NCBI RefSeq assembly: GCF_900460955.1
Contig: NZ_UFUW01000001.1
Span: forward strand, 1,858,738-1,922,737
Direction of reading: 5' to 3'
Length of the DNA: 64,000 nt
DNA from: Cardiobacterium valvarum
GTDB taxonomy: Bacteria; Pseudomonadota; Gammaproteobacteria; Cardiobacteriales; Cardiobacteriaceae
Part shown: positions 34,747 through 43,800 of the stretch, piece by piece
How positions within the stretch are numbered: the stretch's first letter is position 1
How the letters are laid out: each line of letters opens with the position of its first letter
The notes under the pieces: model-generated
The model's input: only the letters and a program-made list of their open reading frames with translations
Database searches by the model: none
Told to the model about the DNA's origin: nothing
Program-made: the position numbers and the translations under genes

Positions 34747-34869
34747 TCAATTGTTGTAATTGCCCGCTCCATGCCGCGGGTTGGTGGTTGTGTTGTTGTC
34801 GCCGCCACCACCACAGGCGGTGAGCAGGCCCAGGGTAATGGCGGTGATGGGAAGATTGTGGTGGTGCAT
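34747..34869 (-). CDS. Very small lipoprotein (40 residues)
   Basis: ATG 34869 follows GAGGAAA and opens a 40-codon frame: a short signal with lipobox (GLLTACGG), then a glycine/asparagine/threonine-rich tail ending GAGNYNN. It has the form of a minimal surface or periplasmic lipoprotein of unknown function, similar in style to small lipoproteins of Neisseriaceae. It lies between metE and the DUF4189 array on the same strand. Confidence 0.65.
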   Translation of the reverse strand: MHHHNLPITAITLGLLTACGGGGDNNTTTNPRHGAGNYNN

Positions 34870-34936
34870 GGGGGTTTCCTCTTGTGGTGGATGTGAAAAG
34901 CGGTGCCGAAGCACCGCTCTGTTTATACATGCTTTA

Positions 34937-37216
34937 TCAGGCGTATTTTTTGCGCAGGATTTTCGCCGCTTCGACCATGTTGGCGAGCGCCGCTTTGGTT
35001 TCCGGCCAGGCGCGGGTTTTCAGGCCGCAGTCCGGGTTGACCCAGAGGCGTTCTTTCGGGATGCGGGCGATGGCTTTGTCCATCAGATCCACCATGCTTT
35101 CGACACTGGGCACGTTCGGCGAGTGGATGTCGTACACGCCGGGGCCGATTTCGTTCGGGTAGTTGAAGTCGTCGAAGGCTTTGAGCAGCTCCATGTCGGA
35201 ACGCGAGGTTTCGATGGTGATGACGTCGGCATCCAGGTCGGCGATGGATTGGATGATGTCGTTGAATTCGCTGTAACACATGTGGGTGTGGATTTGGGTT
35301 TCATCTGCCACGCCGTTGGCGCAGACGCGGAAGGCGAAGACGGTCCAGTCCAGATAGGTTTGCCATTGGTCTTTTTTCAGCGGCAGGCCTTCACGCAGCG
35401 CCGGTTCGTCAATCTGGATGACGCCGAGGCCGGCTTTTTCGAGGTCGAGCACTTCGTCGCGGATGGCGAGCGCGATTTGCAGGCAGGTTTCGGAGCGCGG
35501 CTGGTCGTCACGGACGAAAGACCAGTTGAGGATGGTGACCGGGCCGGTGAGCATGGCTTTCATCGGGCGCCTGGTCAGCGATTGTGCGTATTGTGACCAG
35601 AAGACGGTCATCGGTTTCGGGCGCGAGATGTCGCCGTAGATAACCGGCGGTTTGACGCAGCGCGAGCCGAAGGACTGTACCCAGGCGAAGCGGGTGAAGA
35701 TGTAGCCGTCAAGCTGTTCGCCGAAGTATTCGACCATGTCGTTACGTTCGGCTTCGCCGTGGACGAGGACGTCGATATCCAGTTCTTCCTGGATTTTCAC
35801 GCACTGGCGGATGTCGGCCTGCATGTCTTCGATGTATTGTGCTTCGCTGATGGCGCCTTTGCGGAAGTCGCTGCGCGATTTGCGGATTTCGACGGTCTGC
35901 GGGAAGGAGCCGATGGTGGTGGTCGGGAAGAGCGGCTGCTGGATAGCAGCGTGCTGTTTCGGCGCGCGCGCGGCGTAGGGCGATTGGCGGTTGCCCATGT
36001 CCGGGGTAACGGCTTTGACGCGTGTTTTCACGGCTTCGCTGTGGACGCGGGGCGAGGCGCGGCGGGCGGCAAGAGCGGCGGCATTGGCGTCCAGTTCGGC
36101 TTTGACGCTGTCGCGGCCACTGTCAAGCGCTTTTTTCAGGATGCGCAGTTCGTCGAGTTTTTGCAGGGCGAACGCCAGCCAGTTTTTGATTTCGACGTCC
36201 AGCGTGTCTTCCTGGGCGAGGTCAACCGGCACGTGCAGCAGCGAGCTGCTTGGTGCCAGCCAGAGACGGTCGCCAAGACGGTCACGGATGGGTTCAAGGG
36301 TGCCGAGCAGACGGTTGAGGTCAGCCTTCCAGATGTTGCGGCCATCGACCACGCCAAGCGAGATGATTTTGGTTGCCGGCAGCAGGTCCACAAGTTTGTT
36401 GATTTCGCCAGCGGCGTTGATGGTGTCGAGGTGGACGCCATCCACGGGCAGGTCGTGCAAGAGGTTGAGGTTGTCGCCGAAGTCGCCGAAATAAGTGGTG
36501 AGCAGGATTTTCGGCACGGTGCGGTTCAGCTCGTGATAAGCGGTCTTGACCGCGTGACGCCAATCCTGATCCAGGGTGGTGACCAGCGCGGGTTCATCCA
36601 CCTGCACCCATTCTGCCCCCGCTTGCGCCAGTTCGTTCAGCAGTTGCTTATAGACGGGCAGCAGGCGTTCGAGCAGGTCAAGGCGGTTGGAATCATCCTT
36701 GCTCTTGCCGAGCCAGAGGTAGGTGACGGGGCCGACGATGACGGGTTTGACGCTTTTCACGCCGAGCGCTTGCGCTTCCTTGATCTGATCCAGCAGACGC
36801 TGCGGGTTGAGCTTGAACCGGGTGTCCTTGTCGAATTCGGGGACGATGTAGTGATAGTTGCTGTTGAACCACTTGGTCATCTCGCCGGCGGCCACGCCAG
36901 CGCCCTTATCGATGGGGCTGCGACCACGCGCGGTACGGAAAAACGCATCCAGCCCGTCGCCACCGCCTTCATAGGCACGCTTCGGCAGATTGCCGAGGGT
37001 GACGCTCATGTCGAGGATGTGGTCATACAGTGTGAAATCGCCGACCGGCACATAGTCAAAGCCGGCCTGATTCTGCCAGTGGCGCGCGCGCAGGGCTTTC
37101 GCGACCTCTTGCAATTCAGCGGCAGTGCTCTCGCCTTTCCAGTAGGCTTCGAGGGCAAATTTCAGCTCGCGTTTGGCGCCGATGCGCGGGAAACCAAGAT
37201 TGTGGATGGTTGTCAT
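34937..37216 (-). CDS. metE: Cobalamin-independent methionine synthase
   Basis: From ATG 37216 the protein has 759 residues (753 in Escherichia coli) and starts [17 protein letters not shown]. The C-terminal barrel has the zinc ligands in [10 protein letters not shown] and NPDCGLKTR. It transfers the methyl group of 5-methyl-tetrahydropteroyl-triglutamate to homocysteine. It is divergent from metR with a MetR box between them, so MetR and homocysteine should control it. Confidence 0.97.
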   Translation of the reverse strand: MTTIHNLGFPRIGAKRELKFALEAYWKGESTAAELQEVAKALRARHWQNQAGFDYVPVGDFTLYDHILDMSVTLGNLPKRAYEGGGDGLDAFFRTARGRSPIDKGAGVAAGEMTKWFNSNYHYIVPEFDKDTRFKLNPQRLLDQIKEAQALGVKSVKPVIVGPVTYLWLGKSKDDSNRLDLLERLLPVYKQLLNELAQAGAEWVQVDEPALVTTLDQDWRHAVKTAYHELNRTVPKILLTTYFGDFGDNLNLLHDLPVDGVHLDTINAAGEINKLVDLLPATKIISLGVVDGRNIWKADLNRLLGTLEPIRDRLGDRLWLAPSSSLLHVPVDLAQEDTLDVEIKNWLAFALQKLDELRILKKALDSGRDSVKAELDANAAALAARRASPRVHSEAVKTRVKAVTPDMGNRQSPYAARAPKQHAAIQQPLFPTTTIGSFPQTVEIRKSRSDFRKGAISEAQYIEDMQADIRQCVKIQEELDIDVLVHGEAERNDMVEYFGEQLDGYIFTRFAWVQSFGSRCVKPPVIYGDISRPKPMTVFWSQYAQSLTRRPMKAMLTGPVTILNWSFVRDDQPRSETCLQIALAIRDEVLDLEKAGLGVIQIDEPALREGLPLKKDQWQTYLDWTVFAFRVCANGVADETQIHTHMCYSEFNDIIQSIADLDADVITIETSRSDMELLKAFDDFNYPNEIGPGVYDIHSPNVPSVESMVDLMDKAIARIPKERLWVNPDCGLKTRAWPETKAALANMVEAAKILRKKYA

Positions 37217-37300
37217 ACATTCTCCGTGAGGTTTGGATGAAAAAACGCGCGCACTATAACGGCAGGTAAAGTTGAAAGGAAATGGCAAATTTGCATCACT

Positions 37301-37319
37301 TCATGAAAGTCATTCATGA
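37301..37319. promoter_or_regulatory. MetR-binding site between metE and metR
   Basis: TCATGAAAGTCATTCATGA is a perfect 7-5-7 inverted repeat containing the MetR consensus TGAA-N5-TTCA. It lies 85 bases from the metE start and 29 bases from the metR start, placed to serve metE activation and metR autoregulation. Confidence 0.88.
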
Positions 37320-37347
37320 TGACGTTTTTCCCGAAGGAACCCCCACC

Positions 37348-38235
37348 ATGCTGGAACGCTCACACCTGGCGCTGATTCGCGCCGTCGTCGCACACGGCAC
37401 CCTGACCCGCGCCGCCGATGCCCTCTGCCTTTCCCAATCCGCCCTCAGCCACGCCGCGCGCAAACTGGAAGAACAGGTCGGCACACCGCTGTGGGTGAAA
37501 GAAGGACGCAGCCTGCGCCTGACCCAGGCGGGCAGCTACCTGCATCAGCTCGCGCAAAACCTGCTGCCACAATTCGAGCATGCCGAAAACCAGCTGCGCC
37601 ACTACGCCGGCGGCGGCCAGGGGCTCTTGCGCATCGGCATGGAATGCCACCCCTGCTACCAGTGGCTGCTGCGCGTCGTCGCGCCGTATCTCGCCGCCTG
37701 GCCGCGCGTGGATGTGGACGTCAAACAACAATTCCAGTTCAAAGGTGTCGCCGCGCTCTACGCCTACGAAATCGACATGCTGATCACCCCCGACCCCGTC
37801 TTCGGCGAGCGCCTGGTGTTCACCCCCGTCTTTGATTATGAACAAGTGCTGGTGGTCGCCAGCGATCACCCGCTGGCACGGCAGACTGTCGCCTATCCGG
37901 CGGATTTGGAAAAAGAAACCCTGATCACCTACCCAGTACCGACCGAACGCCTCGACATCTACCAGGCCTTCCTGCTCCCCGCCAACCGGGGCGTGGCGGC
38001 GCACAAAACCATTGAAACCACGGAAATCCTTCTGCAAATGGTCGCGGCGGGACGCGGCGTGACCGCATTGCCGCGCTGGCTGATAGAACAGCAGGCAGCG
38101 GAGATGCCGCTTGTCTGCCTGCGTCTCGGTGAAGAAGGCATCTTCAAACACATCTACCTCGGCGTGCGCGAAGACGAACGCGAGGTGGATTACATCGCCG
38201 GCTTCTCGCGTATCGCGGCAGAATTACAGGGGTAA
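37348..38235 (+). CDS. metR: LysR-type regulator of methionine synthesis
   Basis: From ATG 37348 the protein has 295 residues with an N-terminal winged helix (RAADALCLSQSALSHAARKLEEQ) and a periplasmic-binding-like effector domain. The segments IGMECHPCYQWLLRVV, FDYEQVLVVASDHPLA and TYPVPTERLDIY align with Escherichia coli MetR. It binds homocysteine and controls metE and other met genes. Upstream in-frame starts would overlap the MetR box and are less likely. Confidence 0.93.
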   Translation: MLERSHLALIRAVVAHGTLTRAADALCLSQSALSHAARKLEEQVGTPLWVKEGRSLRLTQAGSYLHQLAQNLLPQFEHAENQLRHYAGGGQGLLRIGMECHPCYQWLLRVVAPYLAAWPRVDVDVKQQFQFKGVAALYAYEIDMLITPDPVFGERLVFTPVFDYEQVLVVASDHPLARQTVAYPADLEKETLITYPVPTERLDIYQAFLLPANRGVAAHKTIETTEILLQMVAAGRGVTALPRWLIEQQAAEMPLVCLRLGEEGIFKHIYLGVREDEREVDYIAGFSRIAAELQG

Positions 38236-38258
38236 TGCAGGGCAGCCAGCCAAGAGCC

Positions 38259-38280
38259 CAGGTTTTATCCCGCTTGGCGG
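38259..38280. repeat. Single 25-bp-family repeat at the end of a truncated gene
   Basis: The reverse-oriented GGTTTTATCCCGCTTGGCGG is identical to the copy at 19401-19423. It abuts the truncated DMT transporter at 38283. Confidence 0.8.
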
Positions 38281-38282
38281 CA

Positions 38283-38399
38283 TTATCGGTATTTGCCCAT
38301 CGCCCGCTGCGGCGGCAGAAATTCGGCGGTAACGAGGTAGGTGCTGCCCCAGATCAGCGGGGCAAGGGCGGTGGTGAGGATGATGCTGAGGCGGGTCAT
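38283..38399 (-). pseudogene. N-terminal remnant of an EamA/DMT transporter
   Basis: The ATG at 38399 (after GGGGAGG-like sequence) opens a 38-codon frame with the segment LTTALAPLIWGSTYLVTAEF, characteristic of the first membrane helix of RhaT/EamA transporters. After EFLPPQRAMGKYR the frame stops; a normal protein would have about 290 residues. The break coincides with a 25-bp-family repeat, suggesting repeat-mediated deletion. Confidence 0.75.
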
Positions 38400-38489
38400 G
38401 GGGAGGTGTCATTTGTCGGGATGGGCGGTGCGCGCTGCCGTTTTTAGCAGATTCCGGATGGAAGACCAAGAAGCGGCGCCCAGCCCGCC

Positions 38490-38880
38490 CTAATGTTCTG
38501 CTTTCCGGCGCTTGATTTGTTCCAGCCGCGCCTTGAAGCGCTGTTCGTGGTCTTCTTCCGTCGGGAAGTAGTATTCCCGGCCGATGAGGTTATCCGGCAT
38601 GGTCTGCATGGTGGTCAGTTTGTCCGCGTGGTAGTGCGCGAGCTGGTAGCCCTCGCCATCGGGGTCGCTGTTGCGCATGGTTTTATGCAGGGCCAAGATG
38701 ATGTTGTAGTGCTCTTCGCCGTTTTTGTCGCAGTGGATTTGGCGGCGGTTGAGGTGGAGGCAGTTGTCCCGCGCGGTGCTGTTTTTGACGGCCAGTTCGA
38801 GGGTGTTCAGCGCGACACAGGCGGGCGGCCAGCGGCTGGTTTTCTTCGTCGGCGGCGGTGAAAAGGGTGGTTTGTTCCAT
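38490..38880 (-). pseudogene. Small hypothetical protein with an apparent frameshift
   Basis: A frame opening at ATG 38880 (MEQTTLFTAADEENQPL), four bases after the exonuclease stop, shifts near 38825-38835 into a second frame that reads ALNTLELAVKNSTARDNC and continues through HYNIILALHKTMRN to the stop at 38490. The second part looks like a real conserved protein (acidic, histidine-rich). No family is recognised. Either a one-base indel has broken the gene or the sequence has an error; the 68-codon tail 38490-38696 alone might still be made. Confidence 0.5.
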
Positions 38881-38884
38881 GGTT

Positions 38885-39391
38885 TTAGTGGGGGTGGTCG
38901 GCGAAGACGCGCAGGGCGATGCGGGCGCAGGCTTCGGCATCGGCGAGGGCGTGGTGGTGGCGGTCAAGCGGGATGCCGAGGTAGTGGGCAACGGTAGCGA
39001 GCCGGTGGTTGGGCAGTTCGGGGAAGGTTTTGCGCGCCTGGCGGCAGGTGCAGTAGAAGCGGTTTTCTTGTGGCGGCAGGTCGTAAGCTGCGAGCACCGC
39101 GCGCAAGCAGCCGGCGTCAAACGGGCTGTTGTGCGCGACCAGCGGCAGGCCGGCGATTTTCGGCAGCACTTCCTGCCAGATGTCGGGGAAGCGTGACGCG
39201 CGGCGGGTGTTGGCGGCCGTGATGCCGTGGATGCCGGTGTTGAAGGCGCTGTAGTAGTCGGGGATGGGTTTGATCAGGCGGTAGTAGCTGTCCACAAGCC
39301 GGCCGTTCGCGACGAACACCAGGCCGATGCTGCACACGCTGCTGGGGTTGCGGTTGGCAGTTTCGAAATCAAGGGCGACGAAGTTTTGCAT
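38885..39391 (-). CDS. DnaQ-like 3'-5' exonuclease domain protein
   Basis: The 168-residue protein is a single DEDDh exonuclease domain: Exo I FVALDFETAN, Exo II VAHNSPFDAGCL, Exo III HHALADAEACARI. It resembles the stand-alone DNA polymerase III epsilon-like exonucleases that act in the cytoplasm on single-stranded DNA ends. It is followed closely by a small, apparently frameshifted gene and preceded by the DinB-fold gene 3 bases upstream. Confidence 0.88.
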   Translation of the reverse strand: MQNFVALDFETANRNPSSVCSIGLVFVANGRLVDSYYRLIKPIPDYYSAFNTGIHGITAANTRRASRFPDIWQEVLPKIAGLPLVAHNSPFDAGCLRAVLAAYDLPPQENRFYCTCRQARKTFPELPNHRLATVAHYLGIPLDRHHHALADAEACARIALRVFADHPH

Positions 39392-39394
39392 GGG

Positions 39395-39925
39395 TTAATC
39401 CGTGAGTCCCAGCAGACGACGCACATACACCGCCTGTCCGGAATGCATGGCGGCATCGTCGATGATGGAAATGAGGCGCACGGCGCGGCTGACAGGCGGG
39501 TTCCAGTGCCGGTCGATAATGTCGGGCAAGGCGTCCGGCGGCAGTTGTTGCAGGTAGTCAATGACCGCCTGGGTGGCAGCGGCAAGGTAGTCACGCAGCA
39601 GTGCGGCATCGCGGATGATGACTTGCGCCGCTTCCGCCGGGGTGTGCCGCCAGTCTTCGGTGTCATCAGGCAGATCGAAGGCGAAGCGGCGGTTCCAGCC
39701 GTCGCGCGTCCACAGTGCTTCCATGCCCGCCAAGGCAGCGATTTGCAGGTCTTGTTCGCGCGCGGTATGCCAGATGAGCCAGCCGATGCTTTTGATAGTC
39801 GGTGCGCTCGCTGCCACGGGCAGGGCGTTGAGTTGGGCGAGGCTGAGGCCGTCCATGGTGCGCAGCAGGCGTTCCTGCGGGCGGCGGACGGCATCAAGCA
39901 GCATGTCGAGGTAGGGAGGAGTCAT
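39395..39925 (-). CDS. DinB-fold (DUF664-like) protein
   Basis: From ATG 39925 the protein has 176 residues. It has the four-helix DinB pattern: LDAVRRPQERLLRTMDGLSL, then GWLIWHTAREQD with the first metal histidine, and DDAAMHSGQAVYVRRL with the histidine near the end. Such proteins are metal-dependent thiol transferases or of unknown activity. The frame is open upstream and continues without a stop into an IS481 transposase remnant, so a 276-residue fusion starting at 40225 is also possible. Confidence 0.75.
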   Translation of the reverse strand: MTPPYLDMLLDAVRRPQERLLRTMDGLSLAQLNALPVAASAPTIKSIGWLIWHTAREQDLQIAALAGMEALWTRDGWNRRFAFDLPDDTEDWRHTPAEAAQVIIRDAALLRDYLAAATQAVIDYLQQLPPDALPDIIDRHWNPPVSRAVRLISIIDDAAMHSGQAVYVRRLLGLTD

Positions 39926-40225
39926 GGGATTGTCCCGGATAGGGGATTGCGGGCGGGATTGTATCGCGCCTTGCCGCGGCGGGACGCGTTTGGCGCTGTT
40001 CTTCGGGCGGCGGGAACGATCGTCCATGTCATCACGCTTGAGCCATTTGTAGACGGTCTTGCGGCTGACGCCAAAGCGGCGCGCGAGTTCGCTGATATTG
40101 GCGCCTGGCTTGCGGGCGAGGGTAACGAGTTCTATGCGTTGTTCTTTTGCGCTTTGGGTTTTCCAGGGCATGGGAGCCTCCGTCGGTTGGGGCGGGTAAG
40201 TGTCACCCGTCGTGTATTTAGACAA
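39926..40225 (-). mobile_element. IS481-family transposase remnant fused in frame to the DinB-fold gene
   Basis: The frame starting at 40171 encodes MPWKTQSAKEQRIELVTLA, a helix-turn-helix (ISELARRFGVSRKTVYKWLK) and DRSRRP, the N-terminal 60-70 residues typical of IS481 transposases. The catalytic DDE domain is gone. The sequence TGTCACCCGTCGTG at 40200-40213 resembles an IS481 end. The remnant reads directly into the DinB-fold protein. Confidence 0.8.
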
Positions 40226-40270
40226 TCACAGGCAGGCGAAATTTCTGCATGCGCTTTTCGGGTTTGGGGC

Positions 40271-40293
40271 GCCACCAAGCGGGATAAATGCTG
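40271..40293. repeat. Single 25-bp-family repeat
   Basis: CACCAAGCGGGATAAATGCTG lies between the IS481 remnant end and the convergent nitroreductase gene stop. Confidence 0.75.
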
Positions 40294-40306
40294 GCTTTAC
40301 GGGATA

Positions 40307-40912
40307 TCACAGGCCGCAGATGCGGATGCGGGTATCCAGCGGTTCATGGCTTTTCTCGCCCGCAGGCGCAGCAATACCGCCGAAGAGCATTTGTGTACGC
40401 AGGCGCCAGTGGGCAGGGATGTCCCAGGTTTTCGCGACTTCGGCGTCAATCAGCGGGTTGTAGTGCTGGATATTTACACCGATACCGGCAGCGGTGAAGG
40501 TCGTCCACAGGGCATATTGCAACATGGCATCAGCCTTGTCCGCCGAGCCGGGGAAAGTGTCGGCGTAAGTGGGGAAACGCTGCTGCAGACCGGCAATGAT
40601 GTCGCTGTCTTCGTAAAAGAGGATGGTGCCGGCAGCGGCGCGGAATCCCGCCAGTTTTTGCGCGGTGGGGGCAAACTTGTCGGCGGAGACAGTAGCGCGC
40701 AACACATCCGCCACGATGTCCCACAGACGTTCATGCTCGCAGCCAAACAGCACCAGCAGGCGGGTGGATTGGGTATTGAAGGGTGAGGGGGCGTGATAAA
40801 GCGCATGTTTGATGATGGTGGCGATTTCACCGGCGGGCAGCGGCAGGTCGCGGTTGAGGGCGTAGATGGAACGGCGGTTTTCGATGGCTTGCAGCAGGGT
40901 TTGATAGTGCAT
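40307..40912 (-). CDS. Nitroreductase family protein (YdfN/HBN1-like)
   Basis: The 201-residue protein starts with an ENRRSIYALNRDLPL segment that binds FMN phosphate and contains HYNPLIDAEVAKTWDIP, typical of oxidative-stress nitroreductases of the HBN1/YdgI type. It would be a small cytoplasmic flavoenzyme. It stands alone between two repeats. Confidence 0.85.
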   Translation of the reverse strand: MHYQTLLQAIENRRSIYALNRDLPLPAGEIATIIKHALYHAPSPFNTQSTRLLVLFGCEHERLWDIVADVLRATVSADKFAPTAQKLAGFRAAAGTILFYEDSDIIAGLQQRFPTYADTFPGSADKADAMLQYALWTTFTAAGIGVNIQHYNPLIDAEVAKTWDIPAHWRLRTQMLFGGIAAPAGEKSHEPLDTRIRICGL

Positions 40913-40990
40913 GGGGGAACCTCGTGGGGAAAATTTTCATGGTAGCACGCACAGAACGGGTTCTTTTGCCCATGCAGCGGCTGAGGAAGC

Positions 40991-41012
40991 TATCAAGCGG
41001 GGTAAAACCTGA
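40991..41012. repeat. Single 25-bp-family repeat
   Basis: TATCAAGCGGGGTAAAACCTG, the AAAACC subtype in forward orientation, lies 16 bases from the stop of the GTPase gene. Confidence 0.7.
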
Positions 41013-41027
41013 CTTCCCCGCCCTGCC

Positions 41028-42371
41028 TTATTCTTCTCCTGTTTTTTTGCCCAGGTATTGGGCGATGCTCTGCTTGGCTTCCTGCATCAGGCGGTCTTTG
41101 TCGAGGTCGCGCATGATTTCTTCGATGACGGGTTTGGCGCCCGCTTCGCCCCAGCTCGCCCCTTGTGCGAAGTAGTGTTCGGCCGCTTTGCCGATGACGT
41201 AGCTGCCGTAGTAGGCCACTGCGCCTTGCGCGCCAGCGGTGAGGATGGTGGAGAAGCCGGCGGTGAGGCCTTTGAGCAGCGAGGAGAGGGCCTGCACGCC
41301 GTATACCGCGCCCATCAGCACGCCGGTTTGTACGGCGATGGTGCGCACGAGTTCGCCTGCCTGGTGGCGGGTGATGTCGATGCCGTAGGTGCGCGAGAGG
41401 TGCACGACCATGCTGGCGTCCGCCGCGAGGGCGAGCAGGTCCACGGCGGGAATGGGGTTTACTGCGACGCCGACGGCTTTGATGAGGGCGTATTGGCGGA
41501 TGATGTGGTCGGCGAGGTGTTTGCGCGCGGCGATGATTTCGCGACCGACTCGTTCGGAGAGTTTTCCGGCGAAGACACTGGCGTTCAGCGCGGCGTAGCT
41601 TTTGCCGTCGGCTTCGAGGAGTTGCCAGAGGACGCTTTTTAATGCGGCGATGTCGGGTTCGGGACGGACGGTGGTCTCAATCTCGCGTCCGTCGGCATCC
41701 ATGCGGATTTGCCGGTAGGTTTCGGGGCGGGCGCTGGCGGAGACGATGCGCTCGGCCGGGATGATGCCGGCGGTGCGGCGGATGAGGTGTTTGTGCAGGG
41801 TGGCACGGTCGGCGTCGCTCAGGCGGTCGGCTTTGTTGTGGACGAGGATGAGCGGCTGGGTTTTTTCGTGCAGTTGCAGCAGGGCTTCGTATTCGGCGCG
41901 GGTCATGTCGCCATCGACGACGAAGAGGACGGCATCAGCCTGGCGAGCAACGTGGGCGGCGAGTTTGGCGCGCTCCTGGCCGTTGATTTCGTCGATGCCG
42001 GGGGTGTCGATGAGGTACACGCCGCCGCTGTCGTATTCTTGCCAGAGGGTCTGTTCGCTATGACGGGTTTTGCCGTGCAGGACGCTGGTGGCGAAGACGT
42101 CACGCCCGGCCAGCGCGTTTAAGAGGGCGGATTTGCCGACGCTGACACGGCCATAGGCGGCAACGTGGACGTGGCCTTTTTCGAGTTTGTCGAGCAGGCG
42201 TTGCAGTTGGCGGTAGTCTTCTCCCAAGCGGGCGCGGGCATCTTCCGGCAGGCGGTTGTCTTCAAGCAGGGCGGTGAGGCTGTCGCGGGCTTTTTCGAGG
42301 TGGGCGTCAGCTTTGTTTGTCGCGGCCGATAGCGAGTCGGACGAGGTTTTGCGCCCGCGTTTCCAGTTCAT
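41028..42371 (-). CDS. Membrane-associated GTPase with a DUF697-like C terminus
   Basis: From ATG 42371 the protein has 447 residues. The GTPase domain shows G1 GRVSVGKSALLNAL, G3 YLIDTPGIDE and G4 LVHNKADRLSD. The C-terminal third is helical with hydrophobic stretches (for example AVGVAVNPIPAVDLLAL and GLTAGFSTILTAGAQGA), as in DUF697/YcjF-like proteins that bind membranes. Its start overlaps the end of the partner GTPase by about 65 bases. Function is unknown; paired Era-like/dynamin-like GTPases of this type may remodel the inner membrane. Confidence 0.82.
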   Translation of the reverse strand: MNWKRGRKTSSDSLSAATNKADAHLEKARDSLTALLEDNRLPEDARARLGEDYRQLQRLLDKLEKGHVHVAAYGRVSVGKSALLNALAGRDVFATSVLHGKTRHSEQTLWQEYDSGGVYLIDTPGIDEINGQERAKLAAHVARQADAVLFVVDGDMTRAEYEALLQLHEKTQPLILVHNKADRLSDADRATLHKHLIRRTAGIIPAERIVSASARPETYRQIRMDADGREIETTVRPEPDIAALKSVLWQLLEADGKSYAALNASVFAGKLSERVGREIIAARKHLADHIIRQYALIKAVGVAVNPIPAVDLLALAADASMVVHLSRTYGIDITRHQAGELVRTIAVQTGVLMGAVYGVQALSSLLKGLTAGFSTILTAGAQGAVAYYGSYVIGKAAEHYFAQGASWGEAGAKPVIEEIMRDLDKDRLMQEAKQSIAQYLGKKTGEE

Positions 42372-43800
42372 TGTGCAGTTGTTCCTCGAAGTTTTGGATG
42401 ATGTGCTGGGTGTTGATGTTGTCGCTGCCGCTTTCGAGTGCTTGCAGGGTGGCGCGGCCAAGGCTTTCGAAGATGAGGCCGTAGGCGACGGCGTGGGAGG
42501 CACCGCCGATGACGGTGCCGATGCCGGGGAAGGCTTTGCAGACGTTGCCGGCGAGCGCGAGGATGATGGTGAGTTGGGTTTTGACTTTGCTGCTCGCGGC
42601 TTCGACGAGGGTTTGCAGGTCGATGTCGCGCGCGGGGATGTCGTAGAGGCGGGTGAGGTGTTTCAACATGTCCATGCCGAGGTAGCCCTGGATGAGGATG
42701 TCGGTACCGGGACCGACAGCGGCGACACCACCGAGCATGGCTTTGCGCGCGTAGTTTTTGACGAGGGCTTCGCCGCGTTCGCGGCGGTAGTGGCTGAGGC
42801 GGTGGTTGAGGTTTTCGTGGGCGAGGCTCAAGAGGGCTTCGCGGTTGCGCGCGGTGAGGGTGCCGCGCGCGGTGGTCATTTGCGCGATGGCTTGCAGGAG
42901 CGGCGCGATGTCGCCGCCCCGGTATTCTTCTTCCCAAGTGGCGCTGCCGTCGGCGGCGATGCGCTGGATTTTCTGGCGGTAGGCGCTGGCGCAGGCGATG
43001 TAGTTGACGCCGTCGGGCAGGCGGCTTTTGATGCGGGTTTTGAGTTCGGCGAGTTCGTCTGCGGTGTAGAGGTTGGTTTTGTTGAGGACGACAAGCATGG
43101 GTTTGTCGAAGGCATGCAGGCGCAGGATGGAGATGATGTCGCTTTCGGTGAGATCCTGGTCGATGACGTAGGCGACGATGTGCACGCGGCGCGCGGCGGT
43201 CATGACTTCGCGGTCCAGGGTGCCATCCGCCCCCGCCTGGTGGGTGCCGGGCATGTCGAGCAGGGTCAGGCTGAGGCCCCGGTTGTTTTCGTAGTGGTAG
43301 CGCTCGATGGCGGTGGTGGAGCCGCCGATGATGGAGGTATCAACGCTGGCGTTCGGCAGCAGGGTCTGGATGAGCGAGCTTTTGCCGGTGCTGATTTTGC
43401 CGAAGAAGGCGAGTTCGAGTTCTTGCGGCTCGGCTTCGATGGCGGCGAGTTCGGCTTCGATGGCGGAGACGTCCACCCCCTGGGCGCGGGCGGCGGCGGC
43501 GCGCGCTTGCAGTTCTTCGAGGGTGTGGCGTTTTTTTTCGGCAGTGGTTGTGCCCTGCCCGCGCCGCTTGCGGCCGACGGTCCAGATTTTCCAGATGAGG
43601 CCGAGGCCGATGGCGGCGATGAGGGCAACGATGGTGAGGTAGATGGCGATGAAGGCGGGCGGGGTATGCTGGATGCGGTCCCACACGCGGAAGGCGATGT
43701 CGGTGAACTGGAAGATGATGAGGAAGACGACCAGGACGATGAGGACGGTCAGCAGGATGATGGCTTTGCGGATGAGGGAGACGCTGTTGTTATTGGTCAT
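42307..43800 (-). CDS. Membrane-anchored GTPase with a DUF697-like C terminus
   Basis: From ATG 43800 the protein has 497 residues. Two hydrophobic helices (about residues 12-33 and 50-72) precede a GTPase domain with GKISTGKSSLIQTL, LLDMPGTHQ and VLNKTNLY. The C-terminal GGVAAVGPGTDILIQGYLG and later alanine/glycine-rich helices are DUF697-like. It is the partner of the GTPase at 41028-42371, which it overlaps, and it overlaps the thioesterase stop by 11 bases. Function is unknown. Confidence 0.82.
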   Translation of the reverse strand: MTNNNSVSLIRKAIILLTVLIVLVVFLIIFQFTDIAFRVWDRIQHTPPAFIAIYLTIVALIAAIGLGLIWKIWTVGRKRRGQGTTTAEKKRHTLEELQARAAAARAQGVDVSAIEAELAAIEAEPQELELAFFGKISTGKSSLIQTLLPNASVDTSIIGGSTTAIERYHYENNRGLSLTLLDMPGTHQAGADGTLDREVMTAARRVHIVAYVIDQDLTESDIISILRLHAFDKPMLVVLNKTNLYTADELAELKTRIKSRLPDGVNYIACASAYRQKIQRIAADGSATWEEEYRGGDIAPLLQAIAQMTTARGTLTARNREALLSLAHENLNHRLSHYRRERGEALVKNYARKAMLGGVAAVGPGTDILIQGYLGMDMLKHLTRLYDIPARDIDLQTLVEAASSKVKTQLTIILALAGNVCKAFPGIGTVIGGASHAVAYGLIFESLGRATLQALESGSDNINTQHIIQNFEEQLHNELETRAQNLVRLAIGRDKQS

